Shown here in pieces: positions 49,926 through 58,249 of a stretch of 64,000 nt of DNA. The notes beneath the pieces were generated by a model that was given only the letters and a program-made list of their open reading frames with translations, searched no databases and was not told the DNA's origin. This DNA comes from an uncultured Dongia sp. (GTDB taxonomy: Bacteria; Pseudomonadota; Alphaproteobacteria; Dongiales; Dongiaceae): positions 1-64,000 of the forward strand of contig NZ_CAKZGO010000006.1 in NCBI RefSeq assembly GCF_936916975.1, given 5' to 3'. How positions within the stretch are numbered: position 1 is the first letter of the stretch; every line of letters starts with the position of its first letter. The translations under genes and the position numbers were made by a program.

Positions 49926-50852
49926 ATGATGGGTCGCTGGATGGGTGTCGGGGGGCTGCTGCTGGTGGCTCTCTTCTGGGGCGGCATGATCCCGCTGACC
50001 AAGTACCAGCTGGTGCGTTGGGATCCCTATTTTCTGGTGGCCATACGCTCGCTGGGAGCGGCTCCTTTGCTATGGCTGCTGATGATGTGGACCGACCGCG
50101 AGCGTATAAAACCGTCGCCCGTGGCAACCTGGCGCATCTGGACCTTCGGTGTCGTCGGCAATGGCGGCTTTGCGGTTCTCTATACAGTTGGCGTCCAGTT
50201 CAGCGATCCGATATTGGCCGCGATCCTCACGGCGACCGGTCCGGCGGTGGCGGCTGTCACCGACCGCGTGTTCTTCAAGCTGCCTTTCAATCGCCTGATG
50301 GTGCCGGGTCTCATTGCCAGCGCTGCCGGCTGCGCGCTGGCTTCGATCGATCCCGGCGCCGGTGAGGATGGTATCGCCTTTGGCGGTGGCGAGGTCCTGA
50401 TCTTGCTCTCCGTTATCTGCTGGTCGTGGTATTCGACTGTGGCACAGCGTTGGTGCCCCGACTGGTCACAAGTGCGGATCACCTTCGTGACCATGGCGAC
50501 CTCCGGCCTTGCCATGACGGCGCTCTATCTCGTGCTGTCGATCAACGGCCCGGCACATTTTCCGCCAGCCTGGCCGGAAGCGCCCATCGAGGGTTTCAGC
50601 CTGCTCTGGTACATCGTCACCGTGATGGTGATGGGCGTCGTGTTATGGAATGCCGGCGTCCGCGCTGTGGGCGTCGTGACGGCCTCGCTCTACATCAACC
50701 TCACGCCGGTCGTCGCCATCGCCATCCTGGTGCTCATGCAGGGCGCCAAGCCCACGACGCAGCAACTACTCGGTGGCCTGCTGGTGCTGCTGGGGATCGT
50801 CTATTCAGAATGGCGCATCCTGCAGGCGCGCCGTGCCCTTGCCTTAACATGA
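49926..50852 (+). CDS. EamA/DMT-family transporter 1
   Basis: 308 aa, ten predicted membrane segments in two EamA repeats. It starts GVGGLLLVALFWGGMIPLTK and keeps RWDPYFLVAIRSLGAAPLLW and ICWSWYSTVAQRWCPDWSQV, both near-repeated in transporter 2 (52102-53061), marking a paralogous pair. The start is set by the paralogue's N-terminus; the frame stays open to 49695. Usual substrates are amino acids, amines or nucleotides leaving the cell; unknown here. It ends 24 bases from the agmatinase stop (convergent). Confidence 0.85.
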   Translation: MMGRWMGVGGLLLVALFWGGMIPLTKYQLVRWDPYFLVAIRSLGAAPLLWLLMMWTDRERIKPSPVATWRIWTFGVVGNGGFAVLYTVGVQFSDPILAAILTATGPAVAAVTDRVFFKLPFNRLMVPGLIASAAGCALASIDPGAGEDGIAFGGGEVLILLSVICWSWYSTVAQRWCPDWSQVRITFVTMATSGLAMTALYLVLSINGPAHFPPAWPEAPIEGFSLLWYIVTVMVMGVVLWNAGVRAVGVVTASLYINLTPVVAIAILVLMQGAKPTTQQLLGGLLVLLGIVYSEWRILQARRALALT

Positions 50853-50876
50853 GCAAGCACGCCTGCAGTTTGCCAT

Positions 50877-51863
50877 CTATTTCAGTTTGCCCTCAGCCTT
50901 GCGCTTGGCGAACAGGCAGATGAGGTCGCAAGCGATGTGGGCTGCGGCCAGTGCCGTGATCTGGCTCTGGTCATAGGCCGGGGCCACTTCCACCACATCC
51001 ATGCCGACCAGATTGAGGTCGGTGAAGCCGCGGATGATTGCCAGGCCCTGGGCCGCGGACAGGCCACCTGACACAGGTGTGCCGGTGCCGGGTGCGAATG
51101 CCGGGTCGAGGCAGTCGATGTCGAAGGTGAAATAGGCCGGACGATCGCCGACGATGCGGTTCACTTCGGCAATCACGGCATCGGTGCCGTGCCGATGTAC
51201 CCAGGCGGCATCCAGGATGTTGATGCCCATGAAATCGTCGTTCCAGGTCCGGATGCCGATCTGCACGGAATGCTTCGGATCGATTAATCCGTCCTTTACC
51301 GCCTTGTAGAACATCGAGCCGTGATTGAGCGAGCCGGGCACGTCATCGGCCCAGGTGTCGCAATGTGCGTCGAAGTGAATGAGCGACAGTGGCTTGCCAA
51401 ACTTCTCCACATGGGCCTTGAGGAGCGGATAGGTGACATAGTGATCGCCGCCGAAGGTCAGCATGCGCGCGCCGGATTTCAGGATATGACGCGCATGATC
51501 GACAATCGCATCATGGATCGTCATCGGATTGTGTACGTCGAGATAACAATCGCCATAATCGATCACAGCGAGGTTCTCGAATGGATCGAAACCCCAGGGA
51601 TAGGGCTTAAGGGAAGCAACTTCTGCTGATGCCAACCGAATACCCTGCGGCCCGAGCCTGGCGCCTGGCCGATGCGTGACAGCAAGATCAAGCGGTACGC
51701 CGCTGATAACCAGATCGGCACCCTTGAGATTCTTGCTGTAGCTGCGGCGCATGAAGGACAGCACGCCGGCAAAGGTCGGTTCATAGGCAAGGCCATACGG
51801 GCTCTTGCGGGAGATGGCGCCATCGATCTTGATGTCGCCGTCGTCGATTGCATCCTCATGCAT
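50877..51863 (-). CDS. speB: Agmatinase-family ureohydrolase
   Basis: 328 aa binuclear Mn (or Ni) hydrolase that removes urea from a guanidino compound. Metal ligands are visible: His141 (GGDHYV), Asp165, His167, Asp169 (FDAHCDTW), Asp248 and Asp250 (FDIDCLDPAFAPG). Family members act on agmatine, guanidinobutyrate, guanidinopropionate, arginine or guanidine, so speB is a family-level label. The ATG at 51863 has CAGGAACGG about 15 bases upstream, rather far. Its leader holds two covarying hairpins (51893-51967). It sits between two EamA exporter genes. Confidence 0.88.
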   Translation of the reverse strand: MHEDAIDDGDIKIDGAISRKSPYGLAYEPTFAGVLSFMRRSYSKNLKGADLVISGVPLDLAVTHRPGARLGPQGIRLASAEVASLKPYPWGFDPFENLAVIDYGDCYLDVHNPMTIHDAIVDHARHILKSGARMLTFGGDHYVTYPLLKAHVEKFGKPLSLIHFDAHCDTWADDVPGSLNHGSMFYKAVKDGLIDPKHSVQIGIRTWNDDFMGINILDAAWVHRHGTDAVIAEVNRIVGDRPAYFTFDIDCLDPAFAPGTGTPVSGGLSAAQGLAIIRGFTDLNLVGMDVVEVAPAYDQSQITALAAAHIACDLICLFAKRKAEGKLK

Positions 51864-51892
51864 GAGAAATATCCGTTCCTGGGTTTCGTCGT

Positions 51893-52024
51893 TTAGGGGT
51901 CTCCCCTAATGGTCGCCTAGGTGCGATAGATGGATGTCGGATTGCTGGGGGTCTCCCCCAGTGGTCGTGCCGCGCGTCGCTCAACTCATGAATTGGTCGC
52001 TCCGCATCACAAGCGTGACGACCA
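51893..52024 (-). promoter_or_regulatory. Twin-hairpin leader of the agmatinase-family gene
   Basis: On the minus strand two hairpins appear: CTGGGGG-AGA-CCCCCAG (51961-51945) and TTAGGGG-AGA-CCCCTAA (51909-51893), 52 bases apart. Each has a perfect 7-bp stem and an AGA triloop and follows CGACCA. Two stem pairs differ between the copies but stay paired on both sides. A third CGACCA (51994-51999 region) pairs with TGGTCG at 52019-52024 (19-base loop). The last hairpin ends 30 bases before the ATG. Looks like a structured regulatory RNA; class unknown. Confidence 0.5.
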
Positions 52025-52101
52025 TAAGCAAGCTTTCAGATAGTGTCGAGGCAAGATTTTGACAGCGCTTTCCCACTAACGACTCGGATTGTTACCAAAT
52101 C

Positions 52102-53061
52102 ATGGTGAAATGGATCGGCTATTTCGGCTTGGCGCTGCTCGCCTTGCTCTGGGGCACAATGGTGCCCGCCGTGGCCCATCTGTTGCAGCGTTGGGACCCC
52201 TATTTTCTGGCAGCCTTCCGCTACATCGGCGCTTTGCCGATCATGTGGGTGGCTTTATCGCTGTTGGAGCGCCGCCAATTGTCAGCGACCGGTGCCGCGA
52301 CGAGCGGGCAGGGGGCAGGAGGGGATTGGCGGATTTGGCCACTGGGCATCATCGGGATTGGTTGTTATGCAACCCTCTTTACGATCGGTGTCTACCATTG
52401 CAACCCGATCACGGCTGCCATCCTGAGCGCCACCTCGCCTGCCATCGCCGCTATCGTCGATCGTATTGTGTTCAAGGTGCCGGTTGATCGGCGCATGCTA
52501 CCGGCCATTGCGCTCGCGATCGTCGGCAGCGCCTTGGCGACCGTACATTTCGGGCCGGGTAACATGTTCGATTTTCGCGGCGGCGAGGTTCTGATGGTCG
52601 CGGCCTTCGGCTGCTGGTCATGGTATTCGACCGCAGCGCAGAAATGGTGCCGGGGCTGGTCGCAACTACGCATTACCACCGTCACGATGAGCACCGGCAG
52701 TGTAGGCTTGGCCATCATCTTTGCGGCTGCCGCGCTATTGGGTGTCGCGCATTTCCCACCGCCCTTGCCGGTTACCGCCACGGATTGGTTTGTTCTTGGT
52801 TGGATGACGATCGTTCTGGTGGCCTTCGGGGTCTATCTTTGGAATTTCGGTGTAAAGCGCACGGGCGTCGTGGTCGCCAGCCTCTATCTCAATCTGGTGC
52901 CGGTCGTATCCATCGGCATATTCGCGATTACAGGCACACCGCCGACCTTCATGCAGATCATCGGTGGCATTCTGGTCATTACCGGCATCGTGCTGTCTGA
53001 ACTCCAGATGCTGAAATCGAAGAAGCCGGACCCAGCACTTCAATCCGCCCACCTGACCTGA
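52102..53061 (+). CDS. EamA/DMT-family transporter 2
   Basis: 319 aa, ten predicted membrane segments, paralogue of the product of 49926-50852: it shares RWDPYFLAAFRYIGALPIMW and GCWSWYSTAAQKWCRGWSQL in the same positions. It is divergent from the agmatinase-family gene and followed by the cupin gene after 11 bases, perhaps one transcript. Likely an exporter of an amino acid or amine; unproven. Confidence 0.9.
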   Translation: MVKWIGYFGLALLALLWGTMVPAVAHLLQRWDPYFLAAFRYIGALPIMWVALSLLERRQLSATGAATSGQGAGGDWRIWPLGIIGIGCYATLFTIGVYHCNPITAAILSATSPAIAAIVDRIVFKVPVDRRMLPAIALAIVGSALATVHFGPGNMFDFRGGEVLMVAAFGCWSWYSTAAQKWCRGWSQLRITTVTMSTGSVGLAIIFAAAALLGVAHFPPPLPVTATDWFVLGWMTIVLVAFGVYLWNFGVKRTGVVVASLYLNLVPVVSIGIFAITGTPPTFMQIIGGILVITGIVLSELQMLKSKKPDPALQSAHLT

Positions 53062-53072
53062 GGGAGACGAGC

Positions 53073-53423
53073 ATGGCCGACGTGAAGCACTACAAACGCA
53101 CCGAGATGAATTTCGAGGCCTATGGCGGTCCACCGGGCACGGCCGAGATCAGCCGCCTGGTCGGACCGGAGCTGTCTTCGAGCATGGGCGTCGGCATCGC
53201 AAAATTCGATGGCTGCTCGATCGACTGGACCGTGCTTTATGACGAGATGATCATCGTGATCGAAGGCTGGTTCCGCTTGAAGCACCCGGGCGGCGTTATT
53301 GAAGCCGGCCCTGGCGATGTCATCTGGCTGCCTGAGAAAACGCCGATCACCTATGAGGGCGAGAAGGCGATTGTCTGCTATGCGCTCTATCCGGTGGATT
53401 GGCGGAAGCGGCACAGCCTCTAG
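53073..53423 (+). CDS. EutQ-like cupin protein
   Basis: 116 aa single cupin domain resembling ethanolamine-utilization EutQ: EMIIVIEGWFRLKHPGGVIE and GPGDVIWLPEKTPITYEGEK form the two cupin motifs, with few metal-binding His. No eut genes are nearby, so a sensor or small-molecule binding role is possible. GAGGGAGACGAGC precedes the ATG. The stop overlaps that of argE in one CTAG. Confidence 0.8.
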   Translation: MADVKHYKRTEMNFEAYGGPPGTAEISRLVGPELSSSMGVGIAKFDGCSIDWTVLYDEMIIVIEGWFRLKHPGGVIEAGPGDVIWLPEKTPITYEGEKAIVCYALYPVDWRKRHSL

Positions 53424-54580
53424 GCAGACACCCGTGCCGTCAACCGTTCCAGGAATGCCTCGCAAAGAGCTATCTGTTCCAGCGTCACCCATTCGTTGGG
53501 CTTATGCGCCTGTTCAATCGATCCGGGGCCGCAGATCACAGTCGGGATGTCGATCTGCTGAATGAGGCCGCCTTCAGTGCCGAATGCGATCTTGATCGTG
53601 TCGTTGGCTTGGGTCAGCGCCTTGGCGAGGACTGTGATCTCGGCATCCTCTGCCGTGTCGAGACCGGGAAAAGCGGAGATCGGCTGCCAGGTGAAGCCGC
53701 ATTCGCCGTTGATGGCGCGCATCTCCTTGGCCAGTTCCTCATCGGCGAAACGCTTTACGTCGGCCACCAAATCGGCCGGGTTTTGCATGGGCAAATATCG
53801 GAACTCGAAATCGAAGCTGCAATCCTTCGGCACGATGTTGAGCGCTGTCCCGCCCTTGACGATGCCGGTATGAACGGTCGTGTGCGGCACGTCGTAATCG
53901 TGATCGAACGGGCCTTGCGCCGCGAACTTGCGCCCCATGCGCTTCAGGTAGCTGATCACCTCGGCAGCATACTCGACCGCGTTGACGCCCTTTGGCGCAA
54001 GCGAAGAATGACATTCCAGGCCATGCACATGACAGCGCAGACTGGTCTTCCCCTTATGGGCGATGGCGACCTTCATCGAGGTGGGTTCGCCGATGACACA
54101 ACCCTTCGGCTTGATCGGCAATTCCTTGATAACCTCGAGCGCACGGCGGACCCCGAGGCAGCCCACTTCCTCGTCATAGGAGAAGAGGAAGTGCACGGGG
54201 GTCGAGAGCTTGCGCTTGGCGAGTTCCGGCACGGCGGCGAGCACCACGCCGAGAAAGCCCTTCATGTCACTGGTACCGCGCCCGAACAGGCGGTCGCCTT
54301 CCTCCTTGACCGTCCAGGGATCGCTCGACCAATCCTGGCCGTCGATCGGCACCACATCGGTATGGCCGGAGAGTGCATAGCCGGCCCGATCGTCCGGGCC
54401 GATCGTTGCATATAGATTGGCCTTCTTGCCGGTGATGTCAAAGATCAGCTCGCTCTTGACGCCATGATCGCCGAGATAGTTGCGCAGGAAGTCGATCAGC
54501 TCGAGATTCGAGTTCCGACTGGTCGTGTCGAATGCGATCAGGCGGCGGATGAGATCGAGGCTCTGCGGGCGTGGCGCCAA
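53420..54580 (-). CDS. argE: Acetylornithine deacetylase (M20 family)
   Basis: 386 aa zinc aminoacylase. Metal and active-site motifs: GHTDVVP, GRGTSDMKG, FSYDEEVGCLG, and PGSIEQAHKPNEW near the end, as in ArgE. The best start is a TTG at 54580 (GGGAG seven bases upstream, product beginning APRPQSLDLIRRLIAFDTTS), which gives the normal length; a longer frame to 54745 adds unmatched sequence that overlaps the divergent gene. Catabolic use of N-acyl amino acids is also possible given the N-formylglutamate amidohydrolase next to it. Confidence 0.9.
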   Translation of the reverse strand: MAPRPQSLDLIRRLIAFDTTSRNSNLELIDFLRNYLGDHGVKSELIFDITGKKANLYATIGPDDRAGYALSGHTDVVPIDGQDWSSDPWTVKEEGDRLFGRGTSDMKGFLGVVLAAVPELAKRKLSTPVHFLFSYDEEVGCLGVRRALEVIKELPIKPKGCVIGEPTSMKVAIAHKGKTSLRCHVHGLECHSSLAPKGVNAVEYAAEVISYLKRMGRKFAAQGPFDHDYDVPHTTVHTGIVKGGTALNIVPKDCSFDFEFRYLPMQNPADLVADVKRFADEELAKEMRAINGECGFTWQPISAFPGLDTAEDAEITVLAKALTQANDTIKIAFGTEGGLIQQIDIPTVICGPGSIEQAHKPNEWVTLEQIALCEAFLERLTARVSA

Positions 54581-54649
54581 GATGAAACTCCCAAGGATTT
54601 TGAGCAGTATTGACGAACTGTTGCGGAAAGCATACCGGGGAAGCGAAGA

Positions 54650-55561
54650 ATGGCAAGGATCGCCGGTACAGAATTGGCACAGGTTAATTTGACACAGGGC
54701 AATACGCATCTGCCGGGCATTCTGGTTCGCTATGAACCGGCGCAAGGCGTCCAGCCAGCGCCCGTGGTGTTTGATTCACCTCATAGCGGCTACGACTATC
54801 CCGGCGATTTTGACCATGTCGTACCCCGGGAAGTGCTGCGCCGAGCCGAGGACGCCTTTGTCGACGATCTCTATGAGGGGGCGCCGGGCGCCGGCGCTGG
54901 CTTTCTCAAGGCACTTTTCCCGCGGGCCTATATCGATCCCAACCGGCATGAAGACGAGATCGACAGCGACATGCTGAGCGAGCCTTGGCCGCGGCCGGTT
55001 CGCGTTACGGAAAAGTCGGAGATGGGGCTCGGCCTTATTCGCCGTCTGATCAAGGGCCGTGTCCATATCTACGATCGGCCGCTAACAGTGGGCGAGATCA
55101 TGGCGCGCATCGAAAGCTACCACCGGCCCTATTACGCCGAATTGGAATCCATGCTGGATGCTCGGGTCGCCACCTATGGTGCGGTCTGGCATGTGAACTG
55201 CCATTCGATGCGCACCACCGGACGACAACAGGGCAAGAGCATCCCGCGCGACGATTTTGTACTGGGTGACCGGGAAGGGGAAAGCTGCGATCCCGGCTTC
55301 ACCGAATTCGTGGCGGCGCGGCTCAAGGACATGGGTTATTCCGTGCAGATCAACCACCCGTTCAAAGGCGCCGAGCTGATCGAACGCTTCGGGCGCCCGC
55401 TGGAGGGGCGCCATTCCTTGCAGATCGAAGTCAATCGCGGCCTCTACATGGATGAGGACCGCATCGAAAAACACGACGGATTCGGCGAGTTGAAGCGCAG
55501 TATCGACCGGCTGATCGCGGAAATCTGTGCTTTCGCGAACGGGCAGATCGCGAGACCCTAG
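54650..55561 (+). CDS. N-formylglutamate amidohydrolase
   Basis: 303 aa. FGase-family hydrolase: [16 protein letters not shown] at the start, [27 protein letters not shown] and the end [16 protein letters not shown]. In histidine breakdown this releases glutamate and formate, but no other hut gene is in the window. Divergent from argE with about 70 bp between the starts. Its stop shares one CTAG with the nadK stop. Confidence 0.92.
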   Translation: MARIAGTELAQVNLTQGNTHLPGILVRYEPAQGVQPAPVVFDSPHSGYDYPGDFDHVVPREVLRRAEDAFVDDLYEGAPGAGAGFLKALFPRAYIDPNRHEDEIDSDMLSEPWPRPVRVTEKSEMGLGLIRRLIKGRVHIYDRPLTVGEIMARIESYHRPYYAELESMLDARVATYGAVWHVNCHSMRTTGRQQGKSIPRDDFVLGDREGESCDPGFTEFVAARLKDMGYSVQINHPFKGAELIERFGRPLEGRHSLQIEVNRGLYMDEDRIEKHDGFGELKRSIDRLIAEICAFANGQIARP

Positions 55562-56337
55562 GCCTGGAACTGTTCCTGCAGGATCCGTTCCTCCAGGTGA
55601 TGTTCGGGATCGAACAGCAGATAGAGGGCCGTATTCGGGTCCTGGCAGACCGTCACCTCGGTCACTTCACGGATCTCGTTGAAATCGGCGGTGGCGCTCA
55701 CCGGGCGGCGGTCAGCCTCGCGGATGATGAAGCGCAATTTGGCACGCTGCGGCAGGATGGCGCCACGCCAGCGGCGGGGCCGGAAGGCGCTGATCGGCGT
55801 CAAGGCAAGCACGCCCGAGGCCAGCGGCAGGATCGGGCCATGGGCCGAAAGATTGTAGGCCGTGCTGCCGGCCGGTGTCGCGACCAGGACACCGTCGCAG
55901 ACCAGCTCGTTCATCCGCTCGCGGCCGTCAATCTCAATGGTGATCTTGGCGGCCTGGGCGGTTTCACGCAGGAGCGAGATTTCATTGATGGCGACCAGTC
56001 GATGTTCCTGGCCGTCGCCGGTCTTGGCGGTCAGCTGCAGGGGGTGAAGCACCACCTGTTCGGCCCGCTGGACCCGCTCGATGAGCCCGCTCGTGTCGTA
56101 GCGGTTCATGAGGAACCCCACCGTGCCGCAATTCATGCCGAAAATGCGCACGCGGCGGTTCATCGTGTCATGCAGGGCGCGCAGCATGGTCCCGTCGCCA
56201 CCCAGGACCACCACCACGTCCGCTACTGAGGGATCACCGGCACCATAGCGGGCGCTGAGTTCGGCAAAGGCCGCCCGGGCATCGGGCGATTCGGCCGCCA
56301 CGAAGGCGATGCTGGGCACGGTATTGGCGGTGTTCAA
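55558..56337 (-). CDS. nadK: NAD kinase
   Basis: 259 aa; makes NADP from NAD. Motifs: [10 protein letters not shown] (about residues 43-52), [12 protein letters not shown], and [10 protein letters not shown], plus [20 protein letters not shown]. Length is typical of the short bacterial form. Stops in the shared CTAG with the FGase gene; starts just upstream of the secreted-protein gene in the other direction. Confidence 0.95.
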   Translation of the reverse strand: MNTANTVPSIAFVAAESPDARAAFAELSARYGAGDPSVADVVVVLGGDGTMLRALHDTMNRRVRIFGMNCGTVGFLMNRYDTSGLIERVQRAEQVVLHPLQLTAKTGDGQEHRLVAINEISLLRETAQAAKITIEIDGRERMNELVCDGVLVATPAGSTAYNLSAHGPILPLASGVLALTPISAFRPRRWRGAILPQRAKLRFIIREADRRPVSATADFNEIREVTEVTVCQDPNTALYLLFDPEHHLEERILQEQFQA

Positions 56338-56452
56338 GTGGTCTCACTCCGGTCTGCTGCGGGCGGCAGTATAGCGAGGGCGGCGACGCTTGCCAAAGCC
56401 GCTGCCACATTGCAGTCTAGCCCTACGAAATCAGGGGAATCCGGGGGACAAG

Positions 56453-56992
56453 ATGCGGCTGGTGAAACTGGTGTTGATCGGCATGGTCGGGACGGCGCAA
56501 TTCGGGGCGCTGCCGGTGCGGGCCCAGGAAGATGCGACCCAGCAGCCCATAGCGCTCGATATCGCCGGCGAGGATGAAATCGGCGATCATCACGAGGGCT
56601 ACTATTACCCCGCCCCGCAGACGGTCGAACACTATAGCAGCCGGGTAGTCACGCTGCCGGACAGCGACGAAATCCGCCGCCAGGGCTTTGTCATCGGCAT
56701 GGCGCGGCAGCTCGTCTCGGGTCAATACGCGCCGGATTACGCCATCTTCGCCAAGGGCGACGAGGCGCAGAAGCTGATCATCACCGGCCTGCATGATGGT
56801 TCGCTCGACACCATCTATCGCGCCCGCGCCTTGTTCGCGAGCATGACGCTGATCGCGCGCTCCACCCCGTTCTTCCAGCAGAATACCCAGCCGGAAGAGG
56901 CGACATTCTTTGACCTGTTGAAGCTGCTGGGGTTCACCCAGGTGACCATTTCGGACGGCAAGAAGTTCTGCCATCAGGTCATCATCGACTGA
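56453..56992 (+). CDS. Secreted protein of unknown function
   Basis: 179 aa. Sec signal peptide (MRLVKLVLIGMVGTAQFGAL then PVRAQ, cleavage about residue 24). The mature part has no recognised domain; it shows YYYPAPQTVEHYSSRVVTLP and ends FTQVTISDGKKFCHQVIID, with a single mature cysteine. GGGGGA lies 5 bases before the ATG. It converges with moaA (5-base gap). Related proteins near moaA have been given molybdopterin-related names in annotations (from memory), but the exported start argues against a cytoplasmic cofactor enzyme. Confidence 0.75.
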   Translation: MRLVKLVLIGMVGTAQFGALPVRAQEDATQQPIALDIAGEDEIGDHHEGYYYPAPQTVEHYSSRVVTLPDSDEIRRQGFVIGMARQLVSGQYAPDYAIFAKGDEAQKLIITGLHDGSLDTIYRARALFASMTLIARSTPFFQQNTQPEEATFFDLLKLLGFTQVTISDGKKFCHQVIID

Positions 56993-56997
56993 GGGGC

Positions 56998-58023
56998 TCA
57001 GCCCCCCGTCACACTCATATGCCGCTCGACCGCCGGGCCGCTGTGGTTGCGGTCGATGATGAAATCGTGGCCCTTGGGCTTGCGGGCGATTGCTTCGCGG
57101 ATCGCCGCCAGCAGTGTTTCGTCTGACTCGCTGTGGCGCAACGGCGCGCGCAGATCGGCCGCATCGTCCTGGCCCAGGCACATATAAAGTGTGCCGGTGC
57201 AGGTCAGGCGCACGCGGTTGCAGGATTCGCAGAAATTATGAGTGAGGGGCGTGATGAAGCCTACCCGCTGACCGGTCTCGGCCAAGGTCACGTAGCGCGC
57301 CGGGCCGCCGCTGTTGTGGCCGCTTTCCTGCAACGTCCAGCGCTTGCCGAGATGGCTACGCAGCAGGGAGATCGGATAGAACTGGTCGAGCCGGTTCTCG
57401 CCACCGATATCGCCCATCGGCATCACCTCGATGAAGGTGATCTCGTGGCCATTCTCGCCGCACCATTCGACCAGGCGATAGAACTCATCGTCATTGACGC
57501 CCTTGAGCGCCACGGTATTGAGCTTCACCTTGATCCCGGCGGCCTTGGCGGCGGCGATGCCGTCGAGTACCGGCTGCAACTTGCCCCAGCGGGTGATGCG
57601 GGTGAATTTGTCAGGATCCAGAGAATCCACCGAGACATTAATCCGGCGCACGCCGCACTCAGCCAGTTCCTGGGCGTATTTCCCGAGCTGGCTGCCATTG
57701 GTGGTGAGAGTTAGTTCCTCCAGCGCGCCTGTCTGCAGGTGCCGCGACAGGTTGCGGATGAGTTGCATGATCCCTTTGCGGACCAACGGCTCGCCCCCGG
57801 TCAGGCGCAGCTTCTTAACACCCACGCCGACAAAGGCACTGCACAGGCGATCGAGTTCCTCCAGGCTGAGGATCTCGGCCTTGGGCAGGAAGGTCATGTC
57901 CTCGGCCATGCAATAAACGCAGCGGAAATCGCAGCGATCCGTCACGGAAACGCGGAGATAGCTGATCTTGCGGCCGAAGGGGTCGATCATGGGGGTGCTG
58001 GAACTGGCGAGCGGGCTGTTCAT
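56998..58023 (-). CDS. moaA: GTP 3',8-cyclase MoaA
   Basis: 341 aa radical-SAM enzyme for the first step of molybdenum cofactor synthesis. N-terminal cluster CDFRCVYC, C-terminal cluster [13 protein letters not shown]...C, and the C-terminal GG tail (SVTGG) needed for activity are all present. The ATG at 58023 is used; AAAGG directly abuts it, so a later ATG (57990) is possible. The frame stays open to 58149 without homology. Confidence 0.95.
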   Translation of the reverse strand: MNSPLASSSTPMIDPFGRKISYLRVSVTDRCDFRCVYCMAEDMTFLPKAEILSLEELDRLCSAFVGVGVKKLRLTGGEPLVRKGIMQLIRNLSRHLQTGALEELTLTTNGSQLGKYAQELAECGVRRINVSVDSLDPDKFTRITRWGKLQPVLDGIAAAKAAGIKVKLNTVALKGVNDDEFYRLVEWCGENGHEITFIEVMPMGDIGGENRLDQFYPISLLRSHLGKRWTLQESGHNSGGPARYVTLAETGQRVGFITPLTHNFCESCNRVRLTCTGTLYMCLGQDDAADLRAPLRHSESDETLLAAIREAIARKPKGHDFIIDRNHSGPAVERHMSVTGG

Positions 58024-58249
58024 CCTTTGAATATAGGACGGCGGCTCACGGATTTCCTCCCCAAAACCGACAGGGATTTTGCCGGGGCGGGCGAGCCATG
58101 CGCGAGACGCCCGCCGAAACCGCGGGAAACCGGGGTCTAACAGGCTCAAATGCCTTGTTTAGCCTGGAAAAACTCTAAATAATCGCCCCTCGCGCCGCAG
58201 CAATGACGGCCCCTTTTGTGCGCCCAGGTAAGAGTTTCGGACCCAGACC

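Noticed and set aside
51893-51967. Guanidine-II (mini-ykkC) riboswitch before the agmatinase-family gene
   Set aside because: Two similar hairpins fit the general plan, but the loops are AGA, not the required ACGR, so the known class is not assigned.
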